Source: a bacterium SCSIO 12643 (GTDB taxonomy: Bacteria > Bacteroidota > Bacteroidia > Flavobacteriales_G > Salibacteraceae). Taken from it: a DNA stretch of 64,000 nucleotides. Where the stretch lies: the NCBI GenBank assembly GCA_024398135.1, contig CP073750.1, positions 558,001-622,000 of the forward strand. The letters run 5' to 3'. The translations under genes and the position numbers were made by a program. Below the pieces are notes generated by a model. That model had not been told where the DNA came from. It saw only the letters and a program-made list of their open reading frames with translations, and ran no database searches. This document shows, in pieces, positions 1 to 9,595 of the stretch (positions within the stretch are counted from its first letter, which is position 1; each line of letters starts with the position of its first letter).

Positions 1-1152
1 ACAAATGCCATCACACTTCTAAAAAAGGAAACTGAACCTACAATGTTGGTCATTCCAGATGTGGTTGAGATTATGGACCCAACAGCTGATCCTACATCAG
101 CGACATACTTACAAGATAAGTACGCTAATGCTTATTCTCTTCAAAGTGAAATGCTAAATCACTGTGGAGATATGATGAATCGTGTGGCTGTTCTGGATAT
201 TCCTGGTGGTTTTAGCGAGCCATTAGTTGGGACCACAAGTGTAGAACAATTTAGAAATAGTGTGGAACCTTCAATATCTAAATTCAATAGTTACGGAGCG
301 GTATACTACCCTTGGTTACATACTACGGTTTATCAAACATCAGAGATTTCTTTTAAAAATGTTGAAAAAGCGTCTTATGCTCAAGTTCAACAAATGCTGA
401 CTGCTGAATTTACCGATCCTAAAAAAGGACTAAATTCTGATATGGCAAAAATCATTTCTGCTTTTGCTACCCCTCCTGGAGCAGATGCACCTCAATTAGA
501 TGCTGCAGATACCATTTTACAGAACCTTAGTAAATCTTATCAATTATTGATGGGTGCAATTATGGGCAACATGAACCTTATGGCACCTAGTGCGGGTATG
601 GCTGGTGTATATACCACTGTAGATAATAATGAAGGTGTTTGGATAGCTCCAGCTAATGTTGGGGTACAAAGCACTATTTCTCCTGCAATTAAAATTGACA
701 ATGCCATGCAGGAAGACCTAAATGTTCCAATTAATGGTAAATCAGTATGTGCGATTCGTGCATTCACCGGACGTGGAAATTTGGTTTGGGGAGCCAGAAC
801 TTTAGATGGTAACTCTAACGATTGGAGATACATCAATGTACGTAGAACCCTTATTTACATTGAACAATCGGTAAAAGAAGCTGCTAAAGCTTATGTATTT
901 GCGCCAAACGATGCCGGTACCTGGGTAGACGTAAAAGGAATGATTGACAATTTCCTTACCGGGTTATGGAATCAAGGTGGATTAGTTGGTCCTAAACCAG
1001 CAGATGCATTCTCTGTAAGTGTTGGACTGGGAAGTACGATGACTGGAGATGATATTCTAAATGGAATTATGAGAGTTGCTGTAAAAGTAGCTGTATCTCG
1101 TCCTGCGGAATTCATTGAAATCACATTCCAACAAGAAATGCAAAAAGGTTAA
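1..1152 (+). CDS. eCIS contractile tail sheath protein, C-terminal part (partial)
   Basis: The reading frame is already open at base 1, so the gene begins before the window; 383 residues are visible. It forms the outer contractile sheath around the tube of a phage-tail-like injection device. The C-terminal end resembles the phage tail sheath family: a Gly-rich loop, an Arg-Gly-rich strand (VWGARTL) and a terminal segment with RPAEFIEITFQQ, the usual inter-subunit handshake end of sheaths. A tube gene follows after 33 bp, as in other Afp/PVC/MAC-type clusters. The first internal ATG at 43 is not the true start. Family assignment rests on both motifs and position in the operon; the missing N-terminus prevents telling which of several sheath paralogues this is. 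Confidence 0.9.
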   Translation, partial: TNAITLLKKETEPTMLVIPDVVEIMDPTADPTSATYLQDKYANAYSLQSEMLNHCGDMMNRVAVLDIPGGFSEPLVGTTSVEQFRNSVEPSISKFNSYGAVYYPWLHTTVYQTSEISFKNVEKASYAQVQQMLTAEFTDPKKGLNSDMAKIISAFATPPGADAPQLDAADTILQNLSKSYQLLMGAIMGNMNLMAPSAGMAGVYTTVDNNEGVWIAPANVGVQSTISPAIKIDNAMQEDLNVPINGKSVCAIRAFTGRGNLVWGARTLDGNSNDWRYINVRRTLIYIEQSVKEAAKAYVFAPNDAGTWVDVKGMIDNFLTGLWNQGGLVGPKPADAFSVSVGLGSTMTGDDILNGIMRVAVKVAVSRPAEFIEITFQQEMQKG

Positions 1153-1185
1153 TCATTAAATCAATAACATTAAAAACATATAATT

Positions 1186-1644
1186 ATGGCAGACGGAGCT
1201 ACTCAAGATAATGTGTGGCCATTACCAAAGTTTTACTTTAAAGTAAACTTAGGCTCACAAGATAATACGGTTTCTTTCCAGGAAGTTTCAGGCTTAGAAA
1301 CAGAAACACAACCTATCGAATACAGACACGGAGATAGTAAGGTTTTCTCTACTATTAAAATGCCTGGAATCGCGAAAACAGGAAATGTTACCCTAAAAAA
1401 AGGTGTGTTTGTTAAAGACAATAACTTCTGGAAATGGTATGACGCGATTAAAATGAATACCATTAAAAGAGAAACGGTTACGATCCAATTGTTAGACGAA
1501 AAAGGAAGTCCTACGATGACCTGGACCCTGACCAATGCATGGCCAACAAAAATTTCCAGCCCTGATTTAAAATCAGATGCCAATGAAGTGGCAGTTGAAA
1601 CACTGGAATTGGCTCATGAAGGATTGACGATTGCAAACAGTTAA
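1186..1644 (+). CDS. eCIS inner tube protein (gp19/Hcp-like), first copy
   Basis: A 152-aa protein of the T4 gp19 tail-tube family, expected to stack as hexameric rings inside the sheath. Visible family signs are the N-terminal PKFYFKVNL strand, then VSFQEVSGLETE and YRHG, a central block with TLKKGVF and NNFWKWYD, and a C-terminal VAVETLELAHEGL strand. The length matches Afp1/Pvc1-type tube proteins. It lies between sheath and a second tube gene, separated from the latter by only 2 bp, so the genes are surely co-transcribed. This is probably the main tube subunit because it directly follows the sheath, but that is inferred from typical operon order. Confidence 0.92.
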   Translation: MADGATQDNVWPLPKFYFKVNLGSQDNTVSFQEVSGLETETQPIEYRHGDSKVFSTIKMPGIAKTGNVTLKKGVFVKDNNFWKWYDAIKMNTIKRETVTIQLLDEKGSPTMTWTLTNAWPTKISSPDLKSDANEVAVETLELAHEGLTIANS

Positions 1645-1646
1645 TC

Positions 1647-2093
1647 ATGAACTCATATCCTCCAGTATCATTTTATTTTAAGCTTTCATTTTCCGGCATT
1701 TCCGGACAAGTGGAAGCTTCCTTTAAGGAAGTTTCAGGAATAACAATGGAAATGGGGATAGAAGAAATTGCAGAGGGAGGAATCAACGGTTATAAACATC
1801 GTGTTCCTACCACTGCAAAATTTTCAAATCTGGTTTTAAAACGTGGTTTAGTACCTAAAGATTCCGAACTCGCGGAATGGTGTACCAATACAATAAGCGG
1901 AAATTTGGAAGAATTGGTAGAAACGAAAATGATCACAGTTCATCTACTTGAAGCATCACGTAAACCGCTAAAGTCATGGAGTTTTAATAATGCCTGGCCA
2001 GTAAAATGGGCCGTATCTGATCTAAATTCCATGAATAATGAAATTGCCATTGAAACTTTAGAATTTGCCTATAGTAATTTCCAAGCCAGATAA
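1647..2093 (+). CDS. eCIS tube-initiator-like protein (gp19 family), second copy
   Basis: A 148-aa paralogue of the preceding tube protein with the same layout: PVSFYFKLSF at the N-terminus, SFKEVSGITMEMG, LVLKRGL, and IAIETLEFAYSNF at the end. In Afp-type systems a second gp19-like protein (Afp5 class) commonly joins the tube to the baseplate, and this gene sits on the baseplate side of the operon. It starts 2 bp after the first tube gene and is followed 2 bp later by a very small gene, implying translational coupling. The specific initiator role is inferred from order and divergence; membership of the tube family is clear. Confidence 0.88.
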   Translation: MNSYPPVSFYFKLSFSGISGQVEASFKEVSGITMEMGIEEIAEGGINGYKHRVPTTAKFSNLVLKRGLVPKDSELAEWCTNTISGNLEELVETKMITVHLLEASRKPLKSWSFNNAWPVKWAVSDLNSMNNEIAIETLEFAYSNFQAR

Positions 2094-2095
2094 CC

Positions 2096-2254
2096 ATGTC
2101 CATAGAAATCAGAGAACTTCTAATTAAAGTAAAAATTGAGGATCCGGAACAAGTTGCATCTGGCGACCTCAATATGAATCAGATCAGACAATTCATCTCA
2201 AGAGAATGTAAAAAGGAAATCAAAAAACAATTGAATAGAAAAAAGGAACGATAG
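2096..2254 (+). CDS. small DUF5908-family eCIS protein
   Basis: A 52-aa gene. ATG at 2096 lies 2 bp after the tube stop, and the TAG at 2252 is one base before the next ATG. The product begins MSIEIRELLIKVKIED and ends in a strongly basic helix rich in Lys and Arg. Short proteins starting this way are classed as DUF5908 and recur between tube and LysM genes in Bacteroidota eCIS operons. The function is unknown to me; size and charge would fit a tube- or baseplate-assembly accessory. Supporting points are the perfect fit in the operon, the absence of any other use for the gap, and the conserved N-terminal pattern. Confidence 0.82.
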   Translation: MSIEIRELLIKVKIEDPEQVASGDLNMNQIRQFISRECKKEIKKQLNRKKER

Positions 2255-2255
2255 T

Positions 2256-2915
2256 ATGGCAGCACAAAACAAAATGACAATTGTTGCATACCCAAATAAT
2301 AAATACTCTGGGAATGGAAATGGAAAATGCACGGTTTCTATCAATCCGGCATCCTACACACACAACCATAAAGCAAATTACAACAACCATACTGCTCAAG
2401 GTGCACCTGGAACCACTTTATTGTTTCAAGGGATTCCACCTGAAACCATTTCTTTTGATATTCACTTTGATGGCACGGGAGCTATTGAAAACAATAAAAC
2501 ACCTGTTAAAACTCAGATTGATGATTTTAAAAACATCTGTTTTGTTTACAATGGAACCATTCATGAACCTAACTACTTAATTGTATCGTGGGGCTCTCTG
2601 GTTTTTAAATGCAAATTAACCAGTATGAATATTACCTATTCCCTTTTCAAAAAGGATGGGACTCCGCTACGTGCCAAAGCTTCTGTTACATTTGAGGAAG
2701 CGGTAAGTGCTTCCAACATTGCTAAAGAAGCCAATAACCAATCTCCTGATCTTACGCATTTGATTGTAGTAAAAGAAGGGGACACGCTTCCATTGATTTG
2801 TTACAAAACTTATGGTAATCCCAACTATTACCTTCAAGTAGCTGAATTTAATAACATCGTGAATTTCCGGGATATTACTCCTGGAACCCAATTGTATCTC
2901 CCTCCAATAAAATAA
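2256..2915 (+). CDS. eCIS LysM-domain adaptor (Afp7-like)
   Basis: A 219-aa protein that in Afp/PVC systems bridges the inner tube and the spike/baseplate. The N-terminal two thirds form a beta-rich domain with GTTLLFQGIPPETISFDI and a later LTSMNITYSLF strand, similar to phage gp53/LysM adaptor proteins. Residues about 168-219 are a LysM module with VVKEGDTL, CYKTYGNPNYY and TPGTQLYLP. In this setting LysM is structural rather than a wall-binding domain. No signal peptide is present, as expected for a cytoplasmically assembled particle. It starts 1 bp after the DUF5908 gene and precedes the spike gene by 4 bp. Confidence 0.9.
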   Translation: MAAQNKMTIVAYPNNKYSGNGNGKCTVSINPASYTHNHKANYNNHTAQGAPGTTLLFQGIPPETISFDIHFDGTGAIENNKTPVKTQIDDFKNICFVYNGTIHEPNYLIVSWGSLVFKCKLTSMNITYSLFKKDGTPLRAKASVTFEEAVSASNIAKEANNQSPDLTHLIVVKEGDTLPLICYKTYGNPNYYLQVAEFNNIVNFRDITPGTQLYLPPIK

Positions 2916-2919
2916 GTAT

Positions 2920-4704
2920 ATGCCGAATTCTCCATTAAAAGTTGACGCCAGTATTGTTTCCTACTCTATTCTTTCAGCCGGGAGTGAAATCCCTGCCACA
3001 TATGAGATTTTAGATTTAAGAATCGATCAGCATATCAATAGAATTGCGGAAGCAGAGATTACAGTACGTGATGGAAATACTGCAAGTCAAACTTTTGAAA
3101 TTACGGATTCTGATACTTTCAAACCCGGAACTGAAATAGAAATCAAACTAGGATATCAGGGTGAAGAAGATTCCGTTTTTAAAGGGGTAGTTACCAAACA
3201 AATTTTAAAGGTTGGTCAGGACAACGGTTCTCAATTGGTCGTGGTCTGTAAGGACAAAGCGCTTGCCTCTGCCATTAACCGTAAGAACGCCATCTTCACA
3301 GATATGAAAGATAGTGCGGTTATTGAACAATTAGCAGGGAATTATGGACTTCAAACCGATGTGGCTTCAACTTCTGTAGAACATAAAGAACTGGTTCAAT
3401 ATTACTCTACCGACTGGGATTTTATAATCAATCGTTCTGAAATCAATGGACTGGTGGTGGTTACAGATAGCGGCAAACTTACAGTAGCTAAACCAGCGGT
3501 CTCAGACTCTCCGGCATTACAAGTTCAGTTTGGTTATGATATTATCGAATTTGATGGAGAATTAGACGCAACTTCACAATACTCCGGTGTTGAAAGTAAT
3601 GCCTGGGACATGTCTTCCCAAAGCATTATCAATGCATCGGCCAGTGAACCTTCAGTCAATGAACAAGGAGATCTCTCCGGATCCACTTTGGCAGATGTAT
3701 TGTCTGCTGGGGATAATTCTTTGAATGCTTCCGTTCCTATCACTCAAGGAGATATTGAAAACTGGGCCAATGCTGCTCTCTTAAAATCCAGACTTTCTCG
3801 ATTTAAGGGAAGTATCACTTTTCAGGGTTCATCCAAAGCCAAAGTCAACTCCACCATAAAAATAATGGGTATGAGTAATCGCTTTAATGGTAACGGATAT
3901 ATCTCTGGAGTCACCCAAATCCTAGATCAGGGACAATGGCATACAGAAGTCAAAATTGGACTTTCACCAGAGTGGTTTGTAGAAAATCATCCAGTATCTA
4001 CCCCAATTGCATCCGGACTACTTCCCGGAGTAAAAGGATTACAAACCGGAATTGTCAAAAAAATATATGACGATCCTGATAATGAATTTAGAGTTCAGGT
4101 AGAGATTCCAATTCTCGGTGCAGATGGTGAAGCCGTTTGGGCCAGATTAGGAACATTTTACAACGGCAATAGTTTTGGTGCGTTCTTTATGCCTGAAGTC
4201 AATGATGAAGTCATTCTGGGCTTTATGAATGATGATCCAAGATTTCCTATCATTTTGGGAAGTGTTTATAGTAGCTCCATCCCAGCCCCTGAAACTCCGG
4301 ATGAAAAAAACACTATTAAAACCATTCTTACGCAAAGCAAACTACAGCTCAAGTTTGATGAAGAAAACAAAGTCATTACACTACTCACCCCTGGAAATAA
4401 CACCATTGTGATTAGTGATGAGGACAAAGGCATCACACTTCAAGATCAAAACAACAACAAAATTCAAATGAATGACAGCGGAATTGTGGTGGATAGTGCA
4501 TCAGATCTAACGCTAAAAGCGGCACAAAGTGTCACTATTCAAGGAATGTCTATTTCAGTAAAAGCTGATCAATCTTTAAGCTGTACCGGAGGAACTGTTT
4601 CGGTCACCGGTAACCAAACTACAACCGTAAAAGGAAGTGCACAATGTACCATCAGTAGCGATGGGCAAATGAATGTTAAAGGAACAATGGTCGGAATAAA
4701 CTAA
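2920..4704 (+). CDS. eCIS VgrG-like spike protein (Afp8-like)
   Basis: A 594-aa trimeric spike hub. Residues about 25-350 match the phage late control D/gp27-like hub (INRIAEAEITVRDG, STDWDFIINRSE). Residues about 375-450 form the gp5 OB-fold (VKKIYDDPDNEFRVQVEIP, WARLGTFYNG, VNDEVILGFMNDDPRFPIILG). After that comes a repetitive beta-helix-like tail with alternating Val/Ile/Thr strands (DLTLKAAQSVTIQG, TVSVTGNQTTTVKG). No extra C-terminal enzymatic domain is visible, so cargo is unlikely to be fused here. The spike tip would be capped by a PAAR-like protein, which in this cluster is encoded more than 13 kb downstream. Confidence 0.93.
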   Translation: MPNSPLKVDASIVSYSILSAGSEIPATYEILDLRIDQHINRIAEAEITVRDGNTASQTFEITDSDTFKPGTEIEIKLGYQGEEDSVFKGVVTKQILKVGQDNGSQLVVVCKDKALASAINRKNAIFTDMKDSAVIEQLAGNYGLQTDVASTSVEHKELVQYYSTDWDFIINRSEINGLVVVTDSGKLTVAKPAVSDSPALQVQFGYDIIEFDGELDATSQYSGVESNAWDMSSQSIINASASEPSVNEQGDLSGSTLADVLSAGDNSLNASVPITQGDIENWANAALLKSRLSRFKGSITFQGSSKAKVNSTIKIMGMSNRFNGNGYISGVTQILDQGQWHTEVKIGLSPEWFVENHPVSTPIASGLLPGVKGLQTGIVKKIYDDPDNEFRVQVEIPILGADGEAVWARLGTFYNGNSFGAFFMPEVNDEVILGFMNDDPRFPIILGSVYSSSIPAPETPDEKNTIKTILTQSKLQLKFDEENKVITLLTPGNNTIVISDEDKGITLQDQNNNKIQMNDSGIVVDSASDLTLKAAQSVTIQGMSISVKADQSLSCTGGTVSVTGNQTTTVKGSAQCTISSDGQMNVKGTMVGIN

Positions 4705-4706
4705 CG

Positions 4707-5162
4707 ATGAATAAAGACAAATCATTTTTAGGACGTGGTTGGAGCTTTCCTCCCACTTTTAGTAATAAAAACACAAGAGGTGTGGTTATGGTGGAAGGTG
4801 AAAAAGACATCAAACAATCTCTCGAGGTTTTGATGTGCACCAGTTTAGGTGAACGTACCATGTTACCCGAATATGGCTGTGATCTCCAAACCTATTTGTT
4901 CGACTCCATTTCAAATTCAAAAAAGTATTTCTTAAAAGAACTGATTAAAGATGCGATTATCAATTATGAACCTCGTATTGAATTGAACGATATCATTATT
5001 GATGCAACTGATTACCAGGATGGAATCATACGTGTCAAATTGGATTATACCATTCGCACTACAAATACCCGATTCAATCTGGTATTCCCTTATTACAAAA
5101 TTGAAGGAACTGATATCCCTCAATTGTATCACAAACAAATCACACAAAGTATTGTACAATAA
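4707..5162 (+). CDS. eCIS baseplate wedge protein (gp25-like, Afp9-like)
   Basis: A 151-aa protein of the T4 gp25 family, which nucleates sheath assembly on the baseplate. Family marks are LGRGWSFPPTF near the N-terminus, IKQSLEVLMCTSLGERTMLPEYGCDL in the middle (written here over several motif parts), and the YEPRIELNDI block containing the conserved Glu-Pro-Arg. The length is usual for the family. It begins 2 bp after the VgrG stop and is followed by the baseplate J gene after 3 bp. The usual PAAR gene between gp25 and the J protein is absent here, which is the main oddity of this part of the operon. Confidence 0.92.
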   Translation: MNKDKSFLGRGWSFPPTFSNKNTRGVVMVEGEKDIKQSLEVLMCTSLGERTMLPEYGCDLQTYLFDSISNSKKYFLKELIKDAIINYEPRIELNDIIIDATDYQDGIIRVKLDYTIRTTNTRFNLVFPYYKIEGTDIPQLYHKQITQSIVQ

Positions 5163-5165
5163 TTC

Positions 5166-8100
5166 ATGATAGAAAGAAGAAATGGCATACAAAGAGATAA
5201 AAGGTTAAATGGTAATCTTTTAGACAGTCCTTTTCAGATTGACCAAAGACCTTTTTGGCATCTTCTGGGATATATTTCTTCATTGCTCAAGCACATTAAC
5301 TATTATGACTTAAACAATGAACATGACGGTCAATGGAATGAAGTCATTAAAAGTGACCCTATCATCTTAATGGTACACATCATTAACGAACCTGTAGATC
5401 GTCTAACTAAAATCATTCAGGATAATGAACTGCAATTATCTACAGATAATATACTGAAAAAAGAAGTGGTTGGGATCCTCATCAAATGGTATGATAAAAT
5501 TGAATCATGGTATCATCATTTACTAAGTCATGGAGAAGAAAAATTGGCTTATAAAATCAAAAATGTCCTTGTGGATGTTTTGGAATTGCAAAAAGAACAT
5601 CTCATCACATATCAAAATCAAATTAATCCTAAAGGTGCGTTCGTTCAAAAACTTAGTTCACCCGGACCATCTGATGATGACACCCCTTTTAGTTTGGAAA
5701 AATCACTCCATAACTTCACTAAAGTCATCATTCATATCCAGGAATTTACCAAGGATTATCTGGAAAAGAATATTTACAGTAACAACGACCTCACCCCTAA
5801 CAATGCGCTATATGTAGCTTTTTCATTACTATTCAGAACCGCTCAAAATCATATCAATACTTTATCCCAAAGGCATTTAGACTTTTATTATTCCGATATT
5901 CTAAAACAAAGTATTGGGAAAGGACGATCTACATCTACCATCGTCAATTTTGAATTATTACCAGACATTGAGTATTCTCTGGTAGATAAGGGGGTGCAAC
6001 TCTCCGCAGGCAAGCTATTTGGAAGTAAATCTGATATCTTATTTGAAACCGAAAAGCCACTTATAGTATACCAAATGGAATTGGTTGAATTGCAAACCTT
6101 GCTTTTTGAATCTAATCCTTATATCAAAGTGGGTACAGATCAACCTTTGGTTTCCTCCATTACGCAAAACACCTTGATTTCTAAAGGCGAGGAAGCTTCA
6201 TCAAAAGACCAATGGTATACTTTCGGAGCGAATAAGAGAAGTATCAGAAACACACAAATCCAGGCAAATTCCATTGCAGAAATGGGGTTCATTATTGGGT
6301 CCTCTGTTCTTATTTTACAAGAAGGAAACAGACATATTCGATTACAATTCAATCTCCAAAAATCAGATCAACCCAATACATTCTGGACCTTACTTAATGA
6401 GATTAAGGAAAACCGAAAAATTGCCATGGATACGGTTTTTTCTGATGTTTTCGACAATGGGTTTAACATCTCCTATTCCAGTAAATCCGGTTGGGAATCT
6501 ATACCTGAATATGTTATGGAGTATAATGAAACTTCCGGTAGTTTTTCAATTTTACTGTTTTTAGACAGCGCTGCACCAGCGGTTACAACGAGTGAAAAAA
6601 TATCTCCGACATTAACCTGGCCATCCATAAAAGTGGAGCTAAATCCATATGCTCCCAACTACCTGTACTCTTTCTTTAGAGGTGTTGATTTAAACTCCAT
6701 TCGAATTGATGTTGAGGTGGAACAAATGAAAGATCTAATGCTTTACAATAACATTGGTAAAATGCCGCTCAATAAGACTTTTGATCTATTCGGACCTATC
6801 CCGGAAAAAGGTGCTTTTTTGATGATTGGTAATCCTGAATTGTTCCAAAAACAAATTAACTCGCTCACCGTTAATATTGACTGGTCTAATCTCCCTGATG
6901 ATTTCGGAGGTTTTGAATCATATTATAAAGGGTACTCTACAGCATTTAATAATGATTCTTTTCAGGTTCAATTTTCCGCACTCTCCAATGGCTATTGGTT
7001 GCCCAATGTAGAACCAGAAATTCCTGTATTCAATTTATTTGATACCATAAATTGTGTCACTCCGGAAGGATATTCCAGTACAAAACTGAAATCCACCACA
7101 CAGATTAATTTACAAGATTTTGGTGATTTAGGAATTGCGCAGAACTTCAATATCCCACTCCCTCTTGCTTATGATATCACCTCTCAAAGTGGTTTTATCA
7201 AATTCACATTATCCAGTCCTTCTGTCGGTTTCGGAAATGACCTGTACCAAAAGGAGTTTATTGACATTGCGACATTTAATGCTAAAAACAAAACTCAAAT
7301 TCCATATCCTAATAAGCCGTATTTACCAAAAGTAAATAGTGTTTCCGTCAACTACAAAGCTTCAGATACGCTATATTTTACTGAAAGTTTATCCAAGAGT
7401 TCAGCCTCAGTAGAAAACACCGGAAGTTTCCAACATATCACTCCATTTGGAATTACAGATGTTATATCCGGACATCAAATTAATAGTCAGACACTTTTAG
7501 CCAATTACTCAGCCGAAGGTTATCTTATTTTGGGGTTAAACGGAGTAAAAGAAGACACGTTTATTTCTGTTTATTTTCATTTTCTCCATTCCAGTACTTC
7601 TACTCAAATCGATCCGAACGGATTGACCTGGGAATATCGTCAACAAAACGAATGGATCGAATTTAATCAGGGCAATATTGTACTGGACGAAACCAATGGA
7701 TTTATTAAATCAGGAATCGTTGAACTCATCCTCCCCAAAAAGAAAAACTACAACGAAACTACCTCAAATGCGACCTATTGGATCAGAATTTCTACAGCTC
7801 AAAATGCACCACACTACCCTATTATCAAGGGTATTTATCTGAATGCCATTAAAGCCACATGTATAGATCTAACTCCAAATGTAGTTGGACAAACCATCCC
7901 TGCAGGAAGTATCACGAAGCTTGTAGGAAAACATCCGGATATCAAAAAAGTAAATCAACCCAGAAACTCGCTGGGAGGAAAAGTGACGGAATCCGCAACT
8001 CAATATTATACAAGAGTAAGCGAAAGACTCAGACATAAATCCAGAGCCGTCACCATATGGGATTACGAGCGACTCATTCTGGAAAATTTTGATGAAGTTC

Positions 8101-8831
8101 AAATTGTTAAATGCACCAATTTCAACAAAAATTTTCAATCAGTTCCGCAACAGGTAAAAGTCATCGTTATCAGCTCCAGGTGGACCAATAGCGAGCGTCA
8201 TTATTTTAATGAAGATGCGCTAGATCAAATGAAAATGTTCTTACGAAAATTGACAAATCCATTTGTGAATATTACGGTTATGAACCCTACCGTTGAATAT
8301 CTCCTGGTTAACTGTATTGTCGAATTTATGCCGGAGGATAATGGCGGATATTACATCCATCAACTCAACCAACATATCACTGATTTCTTATCTCCGATAT
8401 CCAACTCCAATACCGGAATCGGTGGCATTGGCGGAACTGTAGTTCCTACTATGGTAGTGAGTTCTATTGATAATTTATCCTTCATTAAGTCCATTAAAAA
8501 ACTCACCATCGAACATATTATTCGAACAGATATTGAAACGTTTACTCTTGGGGTGTATCAAGGTGGACAAGAAATTCAAAGCACTACTCCATGGGCCATT
8601 TTGGCTCCAATGCAAAACCACAGAATAATCAGTCAACTTCCCGGTCAAAAGTCTACTAATGATTTGGATGTAGGCATTTGCAATATGCAAATCGGGGTTG
8701 ATTTTATTCTGGAATCAGAAGCAGAAATCACACAGCATTCCGGTTCACCACCTTCAACTTCTTCACACCAAAACGGTGGAGATTTAACAGATTCAATTCT
8801 TGTTTTTAAAGATAAATCACAGCAATCATGA
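5166..8831 (+). CDS. eCIS baseplate J-like protein (Afp11-like)
   Basis: A 1221-aa baseplate wedge component homologous to phage gpJ/gp6. The clearest signature is at about residues 936-975: LGGKVTESATQYYTRVSERL, followed by RHKSRAVTIWDYERLILENF, which is diagnostic of eCIS baseplate J proteins. The N-terminal 400 residues are helical (NYYDLNNEHDG, then SQRHLDFYYSDIL) and the middle is beta-rich. The gene starts 3 bp after gp25. Its stop overlaps the ATG of the next gene (ATGA at 8828-8831), so the two are translationally coupled. The length is within the range of large Afp11-type proteins. Confidence 0.92.
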   Translation: MIERRNGIQRDKRLNGNLLDSPFQIDQRPFWHLLGYISSLLKHINYYDLNNEHDGQWNEVIKSDPIILMVHIINEPVDRLTKIIQDNELQLSTDNILKKEVVGILIKWYDKIESWYHHLLSHGEEKLAYKIKNVLVDVLELQKEHLITYQNQINPKGAFVQKLSSPGPSDDDTPFSLEKSLHNFTKVIIHIQEFTKDYLEKNIYSNNDLTPNNALYVAFSLLFRTAQNHINTLSQRHLDFYYSDILKQSIGKGRSTSTIVNFELLPDIEYSLVDKGVQLSAGKLFGSKSDILFETEKPLIVYQMELVELQTLLFESNPYIKVGTDQPLVSSITQNTLISKGEEASSKDQWYTFGANKRSIRNTQIQANSIAEMGFIIGSSVLILQEGNRHIRLQFNLQKSDQPNTFWTLLNEIKENRKIAMDTVFSDVFDNGFNISYSSKSGWESIPEYVMEYNETSGSFSILLFLDSAAPAVTTSEKISPTLTWPSIKVELNPYAPNYLYSFFRGVDLNSIRIDVEVEQMKDLMLYNNIGKMPLNKTFDLFGPIPEKGAFLMIGNPELFQKQINSLTVNIDWSNLPDDFGGFESYYKGYSTAFNNDSFQVQFSALSNGYWLPNVEPEIPVFNLFDTINCVTPEGYSSTKLKSTTQINLQDFGDLGIAQNFNIPLPLAYDITSQSGFIKFTLSSPSVGFGNDLYQKEFIDIATFNAKNKTQIPYPNKPYLPKVNSVSVNYKASDTLYFTESLSKSSASVENTGSFQHITPFGITDVISGHQINSQTLLANYSAEGYLILGLNGVKEDTFISVYFHFLHSSTSTQIDPNGLTWEYRQQNEWIEFNQGNIVLDETNGFIKSGIVELILPKKKNYNETTSNATYWIRISTAQNAPHYPIIKGIYLNAIKATCIDLTPNVVGQTIPAGSITKLVGKHPDIKKVNQPRNSLGGKVTESATQYYTRVSERLRHKSRAVTIWDYERLILENFDEVQIVKCTNFNKNFQSVPQQVKVIVISSRWTNSERHYFNEDALDQMKMFLRKLTNPFVNITVMNPTVEYLLVNCIVEFMPEDNGGYYIHQLNQHITDFLSPISNSNTGIGGIGGTVVPTMVVSSIDNLSFIKSIKKLTIEHIIRTDIETFTLGVYQGGQEIQSTTPWAILAPMQNHRIISQLPGQKSTNDLDVGICNMQIGVDFILESEAEITQHSGSPPSTSSHQNGGDLTDSILVFKDKSQQS

Positions 8832-9583
8832 GCGAAAAACCTTTAAGTAGAGGGAGCTTAAAATCCCTATTTAGTAATGGGAGCAGACCAAACGAGACCA
8901 ATTTCGGTAGTTTAATTGATTCCATGATCAATAAGGTGGATGATGGAATTTCCAAAAATCTGGATGATGGATTGATTCTTTCACCTGAAGGTAAAAGTTC
9001 CAACCGTTTAATCAGTTTTTACGAAAAGATTCAGGATGAAACTCCGGAATGGGGTGTGAATTTATCTGAAGAAGCACCACAAGGATTAGGAATTGTTGAA
9101 CCCATTTCGGCCACAGAACAAAACACCAGAATATTTCTCAAAAAAGGAGGGAATATCGGCATTGATACCAATACACCTCAAACATCACTCGAGGTCAATG
9201 GAATTTTAGGAACTAAAAGTCGAGTTGGCACTTATAAACTAGCTACAGTCCCGGCAGATGGAAAATGGCACGATATCCTTTCCAATCTGAATGGTTGTAC
9301 CGCATTCGAAATTGTCGCACAGGTAGGAAAAGAAAAAACCGGAAAGTATGCGTTGCTATTTGGGCATGCCTTAAGCACATTTGGTAAATCCAGAAGTAAA
9401 ATCAAAACAACTCAGGCGCATTACGGGTGGTGGTGGAACAAACTCGCTTTACGCTGGACCGGAAGTACCTATAACTATAAACTTCAATTACGAACCCGTT
9501 CTAATTACGGAACCGATCAGGAAATTAAATATTATATCACCAAACTATGGGATAATGAAATAATGTCTCTGTTTGACCAATAA
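8828..9583 (+). CDS. eCIS fibre-like / receptor-binding candidate protein
   Basis: A 251-aa protein coupled to the J gene by a 4-base overlap. The N-terminus (LKSLFSNGSRPNETNFGSLI, then DSMINKVDDG) recurs in Bacteroidota injection clusters and may dock to the baseplate. Residues 108-125 (GGNIGIDTNTPQTSLEVN) are the kind of Gly/Asn/Thr-rich turn seen before the head of phage tail fibres and secreted adhesins. The C-terminal half is aromatic and beta-rich (GWWWNKLALRWTG) and could be a binding head. I know no biochemical function for it. Position between two baseplate J-like genes fits a particle part, and a fibre/adhesin role is inference. It is much shorter than Afp13/Pvc13 fibres. Confidence 0.62.
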   Translation: MSEKPLSRGSLKSLFSNGSRPNETNFGSLIDSMINKVDDGISKNLDDGLILSPEGKSSNRLISFYEKIQDETPEWGVNLSEEAPQGLGIVEPISATEQNTRIFLKKGGNIGIDTNTPQTSLEVNGILGTKSRVGTYKLATVPADGKWHDILSNLNGCTAFEIVAQVGKEKTGKYALLFGHALSTFGKSRSKIKTTQAHYGWWWNKLALRWTGSTYNYKLQLRTRSNYGTDQEIKYYITKLWDNEIMSLFDQ

Positions 9584-9595
9584 GACTAGACGTTT

